A stretch of 64,000 nt of DNA, from positions 5,323,001-5,387,000 of the forward strand of contig NZ_CP098805.1 in NCBI RefSeq assembly GCF_023821985.2, in the 5' to 3' direction. The translations under genes and the position numbers were made by a program. The notes beneath the pieces were generated by a model. The model did not search any database, was not told the DNA's origin, and was given only the letters and a program-made list of their open reading frames with translations. The DNA comes from Dyadobacter chenhuakuii (GTDB lineage: Bacteria > Bacteroidota > Bacteroidia > Cytophagales > Spirosomataceae). How positions within the stretch are numbered: position 1 is the stretch's first letter; each line of letters starts with the position of its first letter. Shown here piece after piece: positions 26,089 through 34,979 of the stretch.

Positions 26089-26147
26089 GCAAGTTTGTGT
26101 TTTCGCTTCGCAAAAACCCGTCCCGCTCCCGCGTGACTGAAACTTGC
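26089..26147. other. Candidate oriT: nested inverted repeats before mobC
   Basis: GCAAGTTT (26089-26096) and AAACTTGC (26140-26147) form an outer 8-bp inverted repeat. Inside it lies a small hairpin, GTTTTCGC (26099-26106) with GCAAAAAC (26110-26117) and one mismatch, followed by a pyrimidine-rich CCCGTCCCGCTCCC. In related mobilizable elements oriT lies directly upstream of mobC/mobB, where such structures are nicked by the relaxase. The nic site cannot be assigned by eye. Confidence 0.5.
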
Positions 26148-26186
26148 CTTTTTCTCCCGTTGGTCGCAATAGGTTTAACACAGATA

Positions 26187-26576
26187 ATGGAATGTGAGAT
26201 GGAAAAGACAGAAATCAAAGACCGAAGGCCCTACAATCCCAAAGGCGGCAGGCCTCCTAAAAAGGTAAAAAGGCAGAGCCAGCTGATGGTTAGGCTGACA
26301 GAAACCGAGCGTTTTCTGATCGAAGAAAAAGCAAGGGATGCGGGCATGAGACCAAGCGCCTGGATGCGGCAAGCTGCCAAGAAAGCAAAAGTTTTAGCCA
26401 GGCTCAAACCCGATGACCTTAGGCACCTGAGGACACTGACAGGCGTGGCTAATAACTTGAACCAGCTCACGCACCTTGCCCATAAGGAAGGATTGACATT
26501 CATCCGGCAATCTTGCAAAGAGCTGCTTTCACAAATCGATGCAATCCTGAAAAAGCTTGGTAGCGATGATCGGTAA
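26187..26576 (+). CDS. mobC: Plasmid-type mobilization protein MobC
   Basis: The start is taken at the ATG at 26187 (MECEMEKTEIKD; an alternative Met is at 26199), giving 129 aa. A basic N-terminal tail (RPYNPKGGRPPKKVKR) leads into a ribbon-helix-helix-like segment (QLMVRLTETERFLIEEKAR, then GMRPSAWMRQAA). The relaxosome helix region LTGVANNLNQLTHLAHKEG typical of MobC follows. MobC binds oriT and helps the relaxase to melt it. The last bases overlap the relaxase start by 11 bp, indicating translational coupling. Confidence 0.87.
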   Translation: MECEMEKTEIKDRRPYNPKGGRPPKKVKRQSQLMVRLTETERFLIEEKARDAGMRPSAWMRQAAKKAKVLARLKPDDLRHLRTLTGVANNLNQLTHLAHKEGLTFIRQSCKELLSQIDAILKKLGSDDR

Positions 26577-27501
26577 GGTAACGATTGGCAGCAGCTTCGG
26601 CGGCGTAATCCGGTATGCGATGGAAAAGCAGGGGGCGAGTCTGCTGCTAGCCGAAGGTGTGAGAACAAATGAAGTTCGCTCCGTGATTGATGATTTCAAT
26701 ATGCAGAGAAAACTGAACCCTGACCTGACAAAGGCAGTCGGGCATATCTCGCTTAGTTGGAGCAAGGAAGATGCAGCCAGACTATCACCTGAGACCATGA
26801 AGCAGCGTGCATTGGAGTACATGGAAAAAATGAAGATCACCGGCACGCAGTTTATCCTGGTCGAGCACCAGGATAAATATCATCCCCATCTGCATATCAT
26901 CTACAACCGGGTGAACAATGAAGGCAAGACGATCTCAGACCGGTTTCAAAAAGAAAGAAACCACAAAGTATGCGAAGAGATCACCCTCAAATACGGCTAT
27001 TATTTTGGGAAGGGAAAACAGCAGGTTAACCGGCAGCAGCTTAAAGGTGCAGACGAAGTCAGGTATGAATTGTATGATACAATCAAGGCAGCAAGCGCAA
27101 CCGCTGGCAGTTGGAATGAATTGCGCGCCAAGCTGGAAAGGCAAGGCATCCAGACCATCTTTAAATACAAATCTGGCACAAGTGAGATTCAGGGTGTCAG
27201 CTTCGCCAAAGGCGATTTGCAATTCAAAGGATCAAAGATCGACCGTAGCCTGAGCTTTGGCAAGCTGGACGCACTACTCCGGCATAACCAGAAACTGATG
27301 ATGTCGCAGCAGTTTCGGATGCAGCCCCAATATCCACCTGACTACTCACAAGAAAGATTCCGGCTTGTAACCCTCCCCCAGCAGATCCCGGACGATCGAA
27401 TACTGGATGACTTGCTACGACCTGTCCAGCAATTTGACCAGCAGAGTTTGAATCCATCAAAAAAGAAAAAACGTAAAAAATACTTAGGACAAAGCTTATG
27501 A
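26566..27501 (+). CDS. Relaxase/mobilization nuclease (MobB/MobP type)
   Basis: The ATG at 26566 (MIGKVTIGSSFGGVIRYAMEK) overlaps the end of mobC. The 311-aa protein has the relaxase fold over its first ~200 residues. The three-histidine metal motif HQDKYHPHLHIIYNRV (HxH core HPHLH) lies near residue 104-120. The catalytic Tyr is probably in the first 25 residues (IRYAMEK). The C-terminal part is basic and ends in a lysine/arginine tail (SKKKKRKKYLGQSL). It would nick oriT and lead the strand into a helper's conjugation channel. No coupling protein is encoded in the element. Confidence 0.9.
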   Translation: MIGKVTIGSSFGGVIRYAMEKQGASLLLAEGVRTNEVRSVIDDFNMQRKLNPDLTKAVGHISLSWSKEDAARLSPETMKQRALEYMEKMKITGTQFILVEHQDKYHPHLHIIYNRVNNEGKTISDRFQKERNHKVCEEITLKYGYYFGKGKQQVNRQQLKGADEVRYELYDTIKAASATAGSWNELRAKLERQGIQTIFKYKSGTSEIQGVSFAKGDLQFKGSKIDRSLSFGKLDALLRHNQKLMMSQQFRMQPQYPPDYSQERFRLVTLPQQIPDDRILDDLLRPVQQFDQQSLNPSKKKKRKKYLGQSL

Positions 27502-28082
27502 AAAAGATAGAAGAACAACTCGAATCGATTGAAGAAGTGCTTTCACTTGTAATAAGGAAAAATGCATCGATTGAGAAGCTGATCCAAACGGCCAGTGAAT
27601 CTCAAAACAAGACGCTTTCCGATACGCTAATTGAGCTAAAAAAGCATTTAAAACACAATTTGTCAAGTCAATATTTAGAGACTTACCTTTCCCAGATTCA
27701 GCAAGCGGTTTTAAACGTCCCCAAGGAATCCCAAGTAAGGCACCACCATCATTTTGACATTCAATCGAAGGGCTTCATTATCTCGGCAGCAGCCTTGCTG
27801 CTCTCAACGGCCATAAGCATCGCAGTAGCTATAAGCTATTACAACGAAAGCAGCCGACTGAAAGAAACGGATCTCAAATTTCGTGTTGCCAGGCAGCTCA
27901 GTCCGGCGCTTACCGCGCGAGTGGATAGTATTTACTATGAAGATCCTGCCCTGGCTGAACTTGAAACCCAGAAGCGTGAGGCAAATGAGCTAACAATTAA
28001 AGAGGCGGAAGAACTTTTGAAACACAAGCAAATGGAGGCCAAGAAAGCGAAGGAGTTGCTCAAACAACTTAAAAAGGAATAA
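27498..28082 (+). CDS. Membrane protein with coiled coils, translated with the relaxase
   Basis: This 194-aa protein overlaps the relaxase stop by 4 bp (ATGA). It has an N-terminal coiled-coil region (about 1-80), a His-rich HHHHF patch, one membrane helix (about 93-114, IISAAALLLSTAISIAVAIS) and a charged C-terminal coiled coil (about 145-194, ending in AKELLKQLKKE). Proteins of this shape are often found after relaxase genes in Bacteroidota mobilizable elements. Their job is not known. A docking role between relaxosome and membrane channel is plausible but unproven. It ends 64 bp before the IS1182-type insertion. Confidence 0.75.
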   Translation: MKKIEEQLESIEEVLSLVIRKNASIEKLIQTASESQNKTLSDTLIELKKHLKHNLSSQYLETYLSQIQQAVLNVPKESQVRHHHHFDIQSKGFIISAAALLLSTAISIAVAISYYNESSRLKETDLKFRVARQLSPALTARVDSIYYEDPALAELETQKREANELTIKEAEELLKHKQMEAKKAKELLKQLKKE

Positions 28083-28145
28083 GTTACCTGATTGAGGAGA
28101 AGTGCAATCAGCTCTTCACAAATGATATTGTGACGGTCGGTACAG

Positions 28146-28171
28146 AAATACCACCGTGGCCGTTGCAGAAC
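28146..28171 (+). repeat. Left terminal inverted repeat of the IS1182-family element
   Basis: Twenty-six bases starting AAATACCACCGTGG and ending GTTGCAGAAC. They match the reverse complement of 29801-29826 with one mismatch. They mark one end of the insertion sequence. Confidence 0.88.
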
Positions 28172-28213
28172 TGTTTTTCAAAAGTTCAAGATTTGTGATT
28201 ATCTGATTCTTTA

Positions 28214-29742
28214 TCAAAATGCATGAGAAAAGGCAGGGGAAATAGGTGGACAGCCGATAAAGTTGTTGATTATGGACTTCGGAGCTTCTAATGCTCCGCT
28301 TTTGAGGGTCTTTCTTTTGATTGATTTAAGATATTTTTTGAGGTTGAAGCAGGTAGCAGCCATTAACATAACCTTATGGGCTCCTGCTTTGCCTATCACA
28401 TTAATTTTTTCAATCCGTAATGATAAACCAAACTGCCGAAGACTGGCTCCACTGTACTTTGACGTAACTTTTTCATTCTGTGTCCCCGTTTACTTTGCTG
28501 TCTGTCGTGAGCTCTTCGGTAGGGTTCGTCATATGCAGTGGTTTGTATTCTTTTACACGGCAAGTTTGGAGTGCAAGATTCTTTTAAAACACATGGAATA
28601 CAGTCTTTTCGAGATGCCCGGTAACTCTTTTGCAACCGCCCATCTGCATTTCGGTCAAATCTTTTGAAGGAAATCGTCTTTCCCATAGTGCAGGTAAACT
28701 CATCCTTTTCTTTGTCGTAAGCAAACCCTTCTCTTTCTGCTTTATACATACCGAAAGGCGGTATCCATCCGGTTATGTTTTTTAGCTCTAAAAATTCGTA
28801 GTTAGGACCGTTAGAATAGCCGGCATCAGCCAAAAGATCGGTCATATGAAGCTCATTTTCTCTAAGTCGGGACTGAACTTTAACAGTCATATCTGGCAAG
28901 TATTGACTATCCCGTCCATCTGCAAAATCAGCCTGAATATGGCTAATGACACCTTCGGCAGTATCCACGGACATGCTGCAATGATAATTGAGCTTTCTGG
29001 CTTTGCCAGGTTTTACTGAAATACGGGCATCCGGATCATTAGGGCTGTAATGCGTTTTGTTGCTATATAGTTGAGCTTTTTCGTGTGCAGCGCCAGCGGC
29101 ACCGACCGGATTCTTTCTCAGTTTGTCATGGTTATACTTAACCCGGTTCAAATGATGCTGGGGCGCGGTAATCAACCCAACGGAACTCGATATTTTGACC
29201 TGTGTTTGCTGGTTGTTTTCTGAATCTACAACCTCAAAATGCCTTTCAATAGATTGAAATGGCTTTTTGAGTTCGAGGCTTTCCATTGAAGCATTTGCCT
29301 TAATGGGAGCTGAGTCCATTGCCTGAGTATGGCCACTGACCATGCCTTTATCAACACACAAGGTAAAGACCTTATTAAATAAGCTCTCGAAAACCGCTGC
29401 AGGATACAACTGGCGCGTGCGACTGATTGTGGAATGCCAAGGCAGCTGTTCATCTATGTCATATCCCAAAAAGTAAAGAATATCCATTCGCATAGAACAG
29501 TGCTCCATCAAGCGACGATCAGATGTGATGTTTTCCAGATATCCAGTCAGCATCAATTTGAAGAACACAACCGGATCGATTGAAGGATTACCGGTTTTGC
29601 CGTACAGCTCGCGCGTGTCGTTGTATAGAAACTGTAAATCGAGCGTCTCTTTGAGCCTCCTGTAAAAATTATCCTTTGGAATCCGCTCGGATAACTGGAA
29701 GTTCATGAATAACTTTTCGGAGTAATTTTTTCTTCCTTGCAT
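28214..29742 (-). CDS. IS1182-family transposase, reading frame split at an A6 run
   Basis: The main frame (29742 down to 28396) gives 448 aa with an N-terminal DNA-binding region, MDSAPIKANAS (first Asp), LLADAGYSNG (second Asp) and STVEPVFGSL (Glu) of the DDE catalytic core. It stops just after GLKKLM. Reading one base back at the AAAAAA run (minus strand, about 28405-28410) continues as KKINVIGKAGAHKVMLMAA, which is the expected C-terminus of this family, up to 28214. The protein is thus split by a -1 shift: either a one-base deletion, programmed frameshifting on A6, or a sequencing error. The catalytic core is intact, so activity cannot be excluded. Confidence 0.85.
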
Positions 29743-29800
29743 TCCTGAAGATACAAAAATCCCAGCAGCTATTGAATAGATTTAGGCTGTTTTTCATTGA

Positions 29801-29826
29801 GTTCTGCAACGGCCACCGTGGTATTT
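29801..29826 (-). repeat. Right terminal inverted repeat of the IS1182-family element
   Basis: Twenty-six bases ending GGCCACCGTGGTATTT. The reverse complement matches 28146-28171 with one mismatch (CCACG against CCACC). Confidence 0.88.
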
Positions 29827-30023
29827 TCGAAATTCTTCCAAGAGGCGAGGTTGATGCGATTTACTTAGAATAGAAGCTAAATTAAGGCTTTCTAGTACAG
29901 TAAACAGAAATGGCACCCACCTTTAAATGTCACTTGCGAAGACGTATGCTACTGGTATTCATTGTTAACTGTTTAACTGTATTGGGGTTCGTAAATGAGC
30001 CAAACCGGTATCATGTGGTGCCT

Positions 30024-30446
30024 TCAAAAATTATTAGGGGCCGCGCACCTTTTCCAATAGTCAATCATCACTTTAATTGTTGCCTTAACTTCATCGTATT
30101 CGCCTGGCTTAACAAAAAAGCCTTGTGCAGATGTGCTATATGCGTCAATAACAACCTGCTGATTGATCGCTGTGGTAAAGTAAACGTAGGGAATGCACTT
30201 AAGACTGAGTTCTGCGTCGGTCTGTACCTTTCTCCTAAGCTCTAATCCATTTAACTGTGGCAGGTTAATATCTGAAATAATAATAAAAGGCAGGTCTTTG
30301 CTGGTATAAAGATAATCCAATGCCGATTGGCCATCCGTAAAATACATCCGTGGATTAGGGTATCCTAATTCACAGAAAACTTCTTCCAATACGAATTTGT
30401 CGTCAGGGTCATCTTCTATAATGATAATTGGGCCATTTTTATCCAT
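30024..30446 (-). CDS. Single-domain response regulator (Rcp1-like receiver)
   Basis: This 140-aa protein is a receiver domain alone. The acidic pocket is EDD at 11-13, the phospho-acceptor Asp59 is in ISDINLPQLNG, the Thr switch is in YFTTA and the conserved Lys is in FFVKPGEYD. It lacks an output domain, so it likely passes phosphoryl groups to or from the hybrid kinase encoded divergently at 30669. Its product is closely similar to the second receiver at 34980 (same length and Asp59 position). The two genes flank the CheB/CheR/kinase genes. The 222-bp gap between this gene and the kinase gene must hold both promoters. Confidence 0.88.
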   Translation of the reverse strand: MDKNGPIIIIEDDPDDKFVLEEVFCELGYPNPRMYFTDGQSALDYLYTSKDLPFIIISDINLPQLNGLELRRKVQTDAELSLKCIPYVYFTTAINQQVVIDAYSTSAQGFFVKPGEYDEVKATIKVMIDYWKRCAAPNNF

Positions 30447-30668
30447 TTGATAATAAGTTTAGCGTAGATTAAACACCTACGTATGAAGCTTGTTATATTA
30501 AGTCACATACACATAGCTTACCTTCAAACAGGCAAGTGATTAGTTAACGCCTGGTTGCTTAATGGGAAAAACATTGTGCCAACCCCAATAACTTTTTATA
30601 CCTTATAGGAATAATTATTTGATGATGTGAGACTTATAGTCACATCATGCACCTACCTTACCTTTCTA

Positions 30669-33600
30669 ATGAATTCAATTGAACCAAATCACATCGTTGC
30701 CATCGGCGCATCAGCCGGAGGACTGGATGAGCTGATTTCTTTTTTTGAGAATACACCCCTTGATGGTGTTGCCTACATTGTAGTCCAGCATTTATCCGCT
30801 GATTATGAAAGCAGGCTAACAGAAGTCCTCTCCCGGTACAGCGAGCTGACCATGGTGCAGGCAGTAGAAGGGACGGGCATTGCGGCCAATTTCGTCTATG
30901 TGATCCCCGGGGATAAATTTATGACCATTAAAAGGGGACACTTACATTTAAGTGATAAAACCAACGTGCGTGGCCCGCACATGACCATTAATACCTTCTT
31001 ATCTTCCCTTGCCGCTGACTACGGCCCCAAGGCGATTGGCGTGATCCTGTCGGGCCTGGGCTCTGATGGCAGCGATGGCGTCAAGGCCATCAAAAAAGCA
31101 GGCGGGATGGTGGTTGCCCGAAACCCGGAAACTACTGAATTCAGCAGCATGCCTTCCAATGCCATTGCCACTGGAATGGTGGATTTCATTGTGGAGCCCG
31201 AGGCGATGCCTGGTGCCATCGAAGAATATGTCAAGCGGGAAATTGAACTACTTGCTGCCAGCATCTCTGATGGAGAAAACATGGCCGGTTTGATCGAGCT
31301 TATCAGCCAGCAGCTTCCACTGGATTTCTCAGATTACAAGCAGTCTACCATTTTGCGCCGGATTAAAAGAAGGGCGGCCTATAACAATTTCGAACACCTG
31401 GAAGCTTACCTGGAATTTGCCAAAGGTTCTCCAGATGAAATAGATGCGCTTGCCAAAGATTTCCTGATCAGCGTGACTGCTTTTTTCAGGGACACCGAAG
31501 CATTTGATACGCTAAAAAAACGGGTACTCCCTTCTATAATTAAAAGTCTTTCCACTGGCCAGGAGATCCGGATATGGGTTACTGGCTGCGCGACGGGCGA
31601 AGAAGCCTACTCGATGGCTATTCTGGTGCGAGAACTTTTGGGAGAAAAGATTCAAGACCATGATGTAAAAATCTTTGCTACCGATATTGACACTGCTGCC
31701 CTGGCGCATGCTGGCAAAGGCATTTACACTGCTGCTGTGGTGGCCCAAATGCCGCAATCCTACCTGGAAAAGTACTTTGTGCAGGAAGGGGAAGATTACA
31801 AGGTAACTGCTGCATTACGGAAGATGGTCATTTTTTCCAGGCACGATTTGGTAAAAAACCCGCCCTACTGCAATATGCATCTGATCAGCTGCCGCAACCT
31901 GCTGATTTACATTACCCCGACTTTGCAGCAGAAAATTTATCACATGCTCCTTTTCGGGCTTAAACCGGAGGGTTACCTGTTTTTAGGGTCTAGCGAGAAC
32001 CCGTCGCCCATATTAAAAAGCCTTAAAGTCATTGATAAAAATGCAAAGATCTATAAAAAACTGGATGCTATCCCCTCGGTAAACTTTGAAACGTTTACAC
32101 TGCCAGAATATACATACCATAAGCCGGCCAGCGTAGGGGTTTCTCAGCCAGAAACAAATAAAATTCCCGACCGCACCCTGGATGGGGCAATCCATGAAAC
32201 CATCTTTAACGAAGACCAGAGCCTGCTGATTTGTGTTGATGAAAACAACAGGGTCCTTAAATCTTATGGCCCAACCGACAAGTTCCTTACCCAAAAGATT
32301 TTAACGTCAGATCTGTCCGAGCTTTTACCAGGCCCATTAAACATTGCCTTCAAGACAGCCTGCAAGAAGGTTAATGAAACCCATAAAAAAGCAGTGGTCA
32401 CAGGGGTGCAGATCCAGCAGGGACAGCAGACAATCAAAGTAACCCTGTCGGTTAGCCCGATGGTCTTCAAAGGCCGGCCTAATGGGTTCCTGGTCGTACA
32501 GTTCACCGAAGATGAAGGTTCGGGCTTGCCAGCAAGCGCAATGCAGTTTGACGAGAAGCTCTATCTGGACGACTATACCACGTTTTTAGAGCAAGAAAAC
32601 AAAGAGCTGAAAGAGCAACTGGCTGCTGCCAGCGAAAAGCTGTTTGCACTCAATGAGAATATGCAATCGTTTAATGAAGAACTACTCTCGGCTAACGAAG
32701 AAATGCAGAGTACCAATGAGGAAATGCAGTCCATCAATGAAGAGCTGCACACGATTAATGCAGATTACCAGTTAAAGAACCGCGAGCTCTTAGAGCTTAA
32801 CGATGATCTGAACAATTATTTCAAAAGCAACATCAATGGCCAGCTCTTTATCAGCTCAGATCTTCGCCTGATGCGATTTTCGCCTGGGACCGTCCGGCAT
32901 ATTAACTTGGTTGAAAGCGACATTGGGCGTCCAATCAGTAATATCTCGACCAATTTCAGGTTCGAAACCCTTTCTGATGACATAAGTCATGTCCTGGACA
33001 ACGGTTATCCTATAACCCGCGAAATCCAGGCCAATGATGGAAAATGGTACCAGGTCATGACGATGCCCTATATCCAGCAGCTTGGCAATAAAAGGACGGG
33101 TGCCATTATTACTTTCAATGAAATTACCAGCCTGAAAGAGATACAACACCAGCTGGACAAAAAGAATGAAATCCTGACCCGCATTAACGGCGACCTGGAC
33201 AATTTTGTACATACGGCATCTCATGACCTGCTAGGACCGCTCAGTAATATAGGTATCAGTATCGGCCTATTAACTGAAATGCGGGCAGACGATGTAGAAC
33301 TAAAACCGATTTTAAACATTATCGGCAATTCAGTTAATAAGTTCGGGGCCCTGATCAAGGACATTGGTACAGTAGCCAAAATTGAAGACCAGGCTCTTTT
33401 GACTGAGATGGTTAATATGAATGAAATTTTGGAAAGCATCCTGTGGAGCCTGGGCGATAAGATCAAGCAGACCGGCGCGGTGATCACAAGCGATTTGAAA
33501 GTGAGTCAAATCCTTTTTTCTAAAAAGAACCTGAGAAGCATCTTGTTCAACTTGGTGTCAAATGCGATCAAGTACCGATCAGAGGATACACCTGTTGTCA

Positions 33601-33854
33601 CCATTCAAACTTTGCGTGTCGGTGAATTCACTGCCCTGACAGTCCAGGATAATGGGACTGGCATAGCCGAAGGCGACATTGATAAAATCTTTCACAAATA
33701 CCACAGGCTCCAAACTGATCATGAAGGGCAGGGCATAGGGCTTTATCTGGCAAAGAAAATAATCGATGCTGCCGGTGGCAATATCCGGGTTGAAAGCGCA
33801 CTCGGTACGGGAAGCAAATTTGTGATCTATTTCCCGGTAGCCGGGCTGCAATAA
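30669..33854 (+). CDS. CheB-CheR-PAS-histidine kinase fusion protein
   Basis: The ATG at 30669 (MNSIEPNHIVAIGASAGG) is preferred over an upstream frame extension; it gives 1061 aa. Domains in order: CheB methylesterase (~8-190; triad Ser15, His41, Asp133); CheR methyltransferase (~215-465; SAM loop WVTGCATGEEAYSMA); a long coiled coil (~637-717; repeated NEEMQS units); a PAS-like domain (~717-827); HisKA (phospho-acceptor His852 in ASHDLLGPL); HATPase (N-box NLVSNAIKYRS, then DNGTGI and GQGIGLYLAKK). There is no signal peptide or membrane helix, so it is cytoplasmic. No chemoreceptor, CheA or flagellar genes are present, so the Che domains probably act in signalling other than taxis. The output may be through the two neighbouring receivers. 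Confidence 0.92.
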   Translation: MNSIEPNHIVAIGASAGGLDELISFFENTPLDGVAYIVVQHLSADYESRLTEVLSRYSELTMVQAVEGTGIAANFVYVIPGDKFMTIKRGHLHLSDKTNVRGPHMTINTFLSSLAADYGPKAIGVILSGLGSDGSDGVKAIKKAGGMVVARNPETTEFSSMPSNAIATGMVDFIVEPEAMPGAIEEYVKREIELLAASISDGENMAGLIELISQQLPLDFSDYKQSTILRRIKRRAAYNNFEHLEAYLEFAKGSPDEIDALAKDFLISVTAFFRDTEAFDTLKKRVLPSIIKSLSTGQEIRIWVTGCATGEEAYSMAILVRELLGEKIQDHDVKIFATDIDTAALAHAGKGIYTAAVVAQMPQSYLEKYFVQEGEDYKVTAALRKMVIFSRHDLVKNPPYCNMHLISCRNLLIYITPTLQQKIYHMLLFGLKPEGYLFLGSSENPSPILKSLKVIDKNAKIYKKLDAIPSVNFETFTLPEYTYHKPASVGVSQPETNKIPDRTLDGAIHETIFNEDQSLLICVDENNRVLKSYGPTDKFLTQKILTSDLSELLPGPLNIAFKTACKKVNETHKKAVVTGVQIQQGQQTIKVTLSVSPMVFKGRPNGFLVVQFTEDEGSGLPASAMQFDEKLYLDDYTTFLEQENKELKEQLAAASEKLFALNENMQSFNEELLSANEEMQSTNEEMQSINEELHTINADYQLKNRELLELNDDLNNYFKSNINGQLFISSDLRLMRFSPGTVRHINLVESDIGRPISNISTNFRFETLSDDISHVLDNGYPITREIQANDGKWYQVMTMPYIQQLGNKRTGAIITFNEITSLKEIQHQLDKKNEILTRINGDLDNFVHTASHDLLGPLSNIGISIGLLTEMRADDVELKPILNIIGNSVNKFGALIKDIGTVAKIEDQALLTEMVNMNEILESILWSLGDKIKQTGAVITSDLKVSQILFSKKNLRSILFNLVSNAIKYRSEDTPVVTIQTLRVGEFTALTVQDNGTGIAEGDIDKIFHKYHRLQTDHEGQGIGLYLAKKIIDAAGGNIRVESALGTGSKFVIYFPVAGLQ

Positions 33855-33914
33855 TAGACAGCTAATGAGTGCTACGGTTTACCAAGATCATTTACGCTTT
33901 ATCACCAAATTACT

Positions 33915-34934
33915 ATGGCAAAAAACAAATTTTCCCCGTCAGAAAAAGTTGTAGTCATCGGCACGTCTGCTGGCGGCCTTAATGCATTGAAAATATTAAT
34001 AAACCAATTGCAAGAAGATTTTCCAGCGCCGATACTGGTTGTCCAGCATATTTCAGCGGACGCGACGGGGGACGTTTTTTTAGACGTGCTTAACAAGCAA
34101 ACCAATATCCACTGTCAGCATGCGGTAAATGGGGAAAGCCTTAAAAATGGGCATTTGTACCTGGCACCGTCTGATCATCATTTGATGATTGGTGATGACC
34201 AGAAGATCCTGGTTACCAAAGGAGCGCAGGAAAACCGCTCCCGGCCGGCGATTGATCCATTGTTCAGGTCGGCGGCCGTTGTTTTCGGTAGCAAGGTGAT
34301 TGGGGTTCTGTTAACGGGTTATCTGGATGACGGAACGGCCGGGATGATTGCTATCAAGCGGTGCGGCGGGACCTGCATAGTTCAAGATCCGGCAGATGCA
34401 GAATATCCTGATATGCCTGCCAATGCTATTAAACAGGTGGAAGTCGATTTTTGCTTGCCTCTTATGGAAATGGGCGGTTTACTGTATCAGCTCCTGGCGG
34501 CAAAACCAGAAAAAAGCAGGCCGATCCCCAAAGATATAATGATCGAAGCAAAGATTGCCAAACGCGTGTTAAGCGATTTACCTGCTGTCAATTCCCTGGG
34601 AGATCAGGTTCCGTTTAATTGCCCTGGCTGTGGTGGTGTGCTATGGAAAGTGGACAAAGGCCCTCTGACACGCTACCGCTGCCATACAGGTCATGCTTAT
34701 ACCGCGCAGGCTTTGATCGCCGAGCAAACCTTGAAGATCGAAGAGACGATGTGGACGGCGCTCCGGATGTTTGAAGAAAGAAGGAACCTTTTGACCACTT
34801 TTGCAAAAGAGCAAACCGGGGCAATCAAGAAGTCGGCGCTCGAACGGGCAGAGCTTTCCCTGGTGCACATTGACCGGATTAAGGCGATCCTGCTTGCTGA
34901 TGACAAGGGGACTGCTCAGGATACACCCACTTAA
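33915..34934 (+). CDS. Stand-alone CheB-type methylesterase with C-terminal zinc ribbon
   Basis: This 339-aa protein has a CheB catalytic domain without a receiver domain (~10-195). The triad comprises Ser18 in IGTSAGG, His45 in VVQHISAD and an Asp in LLTGYLDDGTAG. The C-terminal part carries a likely metal site (FNCPGCGG and YRCHTGH, ~235-262) and then a helical tail. Such CheB-only proteins with a Cys/His ribbon are widespread next to CheB-CheR-kinase fusions. Their substrate is not known. The gene lies 60 bp after the kinase gene and 45 bp before the second receiver, all on plus, so one operon is likely. Confidence 0.88.
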   Translation: MAKNKFSPSEKVVVIGTSAGGLNALKILINQLQEDFPAPILVVQHISADATGDVFLDVLNKQTNIHCQHAVNGESLKNGHLYLAPSDHHLMIGDDQKILVTKGAQENRSRPAIDPLFRSAAVVFGSKVIGVLLTGYLDDGTAGMIAIKRCGGTCIVQDPADAEYPDMPANAIKQVEVDFCLPLMEMGGLLYQLLAAKPEKSRPIPKDIMIEAKIAKRVLSDLPAVNSLGDQVPFNCPGCGGVLWKVDKGPLTRYRCHTGHAYTAQALIAEQTLKIEETMWTALRMFEERRNLLTTFAKEQTGAIKKSALERAELSLVHIDRIKAILLADDKGTAQDTPT

Positions 34935-34979
34935 TGCACGTTTTTCAGTACTTACTAAGGATCAGAACAATAAACAGTT

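Larger units (their letters stand above)
28146..29826 (-). mobile_element. IS1182-family insertion sequence (~1.68 kb)
   Basis: The element is bounded by 26-bp terminal inverted repeats with one mismatch and holds a single transposase gene on minus. The size and the transposase motifs fit IS1182. No target-site duplication is evident in the flanks (left flank ends GGTACAG, right flank begins TCGAAATT), so either the duplication is very short, it has decayed or the flanks recombined. It sits in the gap between the mobilization genes and the signalling cargo, breaking no gene that I can see. Confidence 0.85.

Noticed and set aside
28263..28667. A 134-codon plus-strand frame inside the insertion sequence
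   Set aside because: It is antisense to the transposase gene and has no recognisable features.
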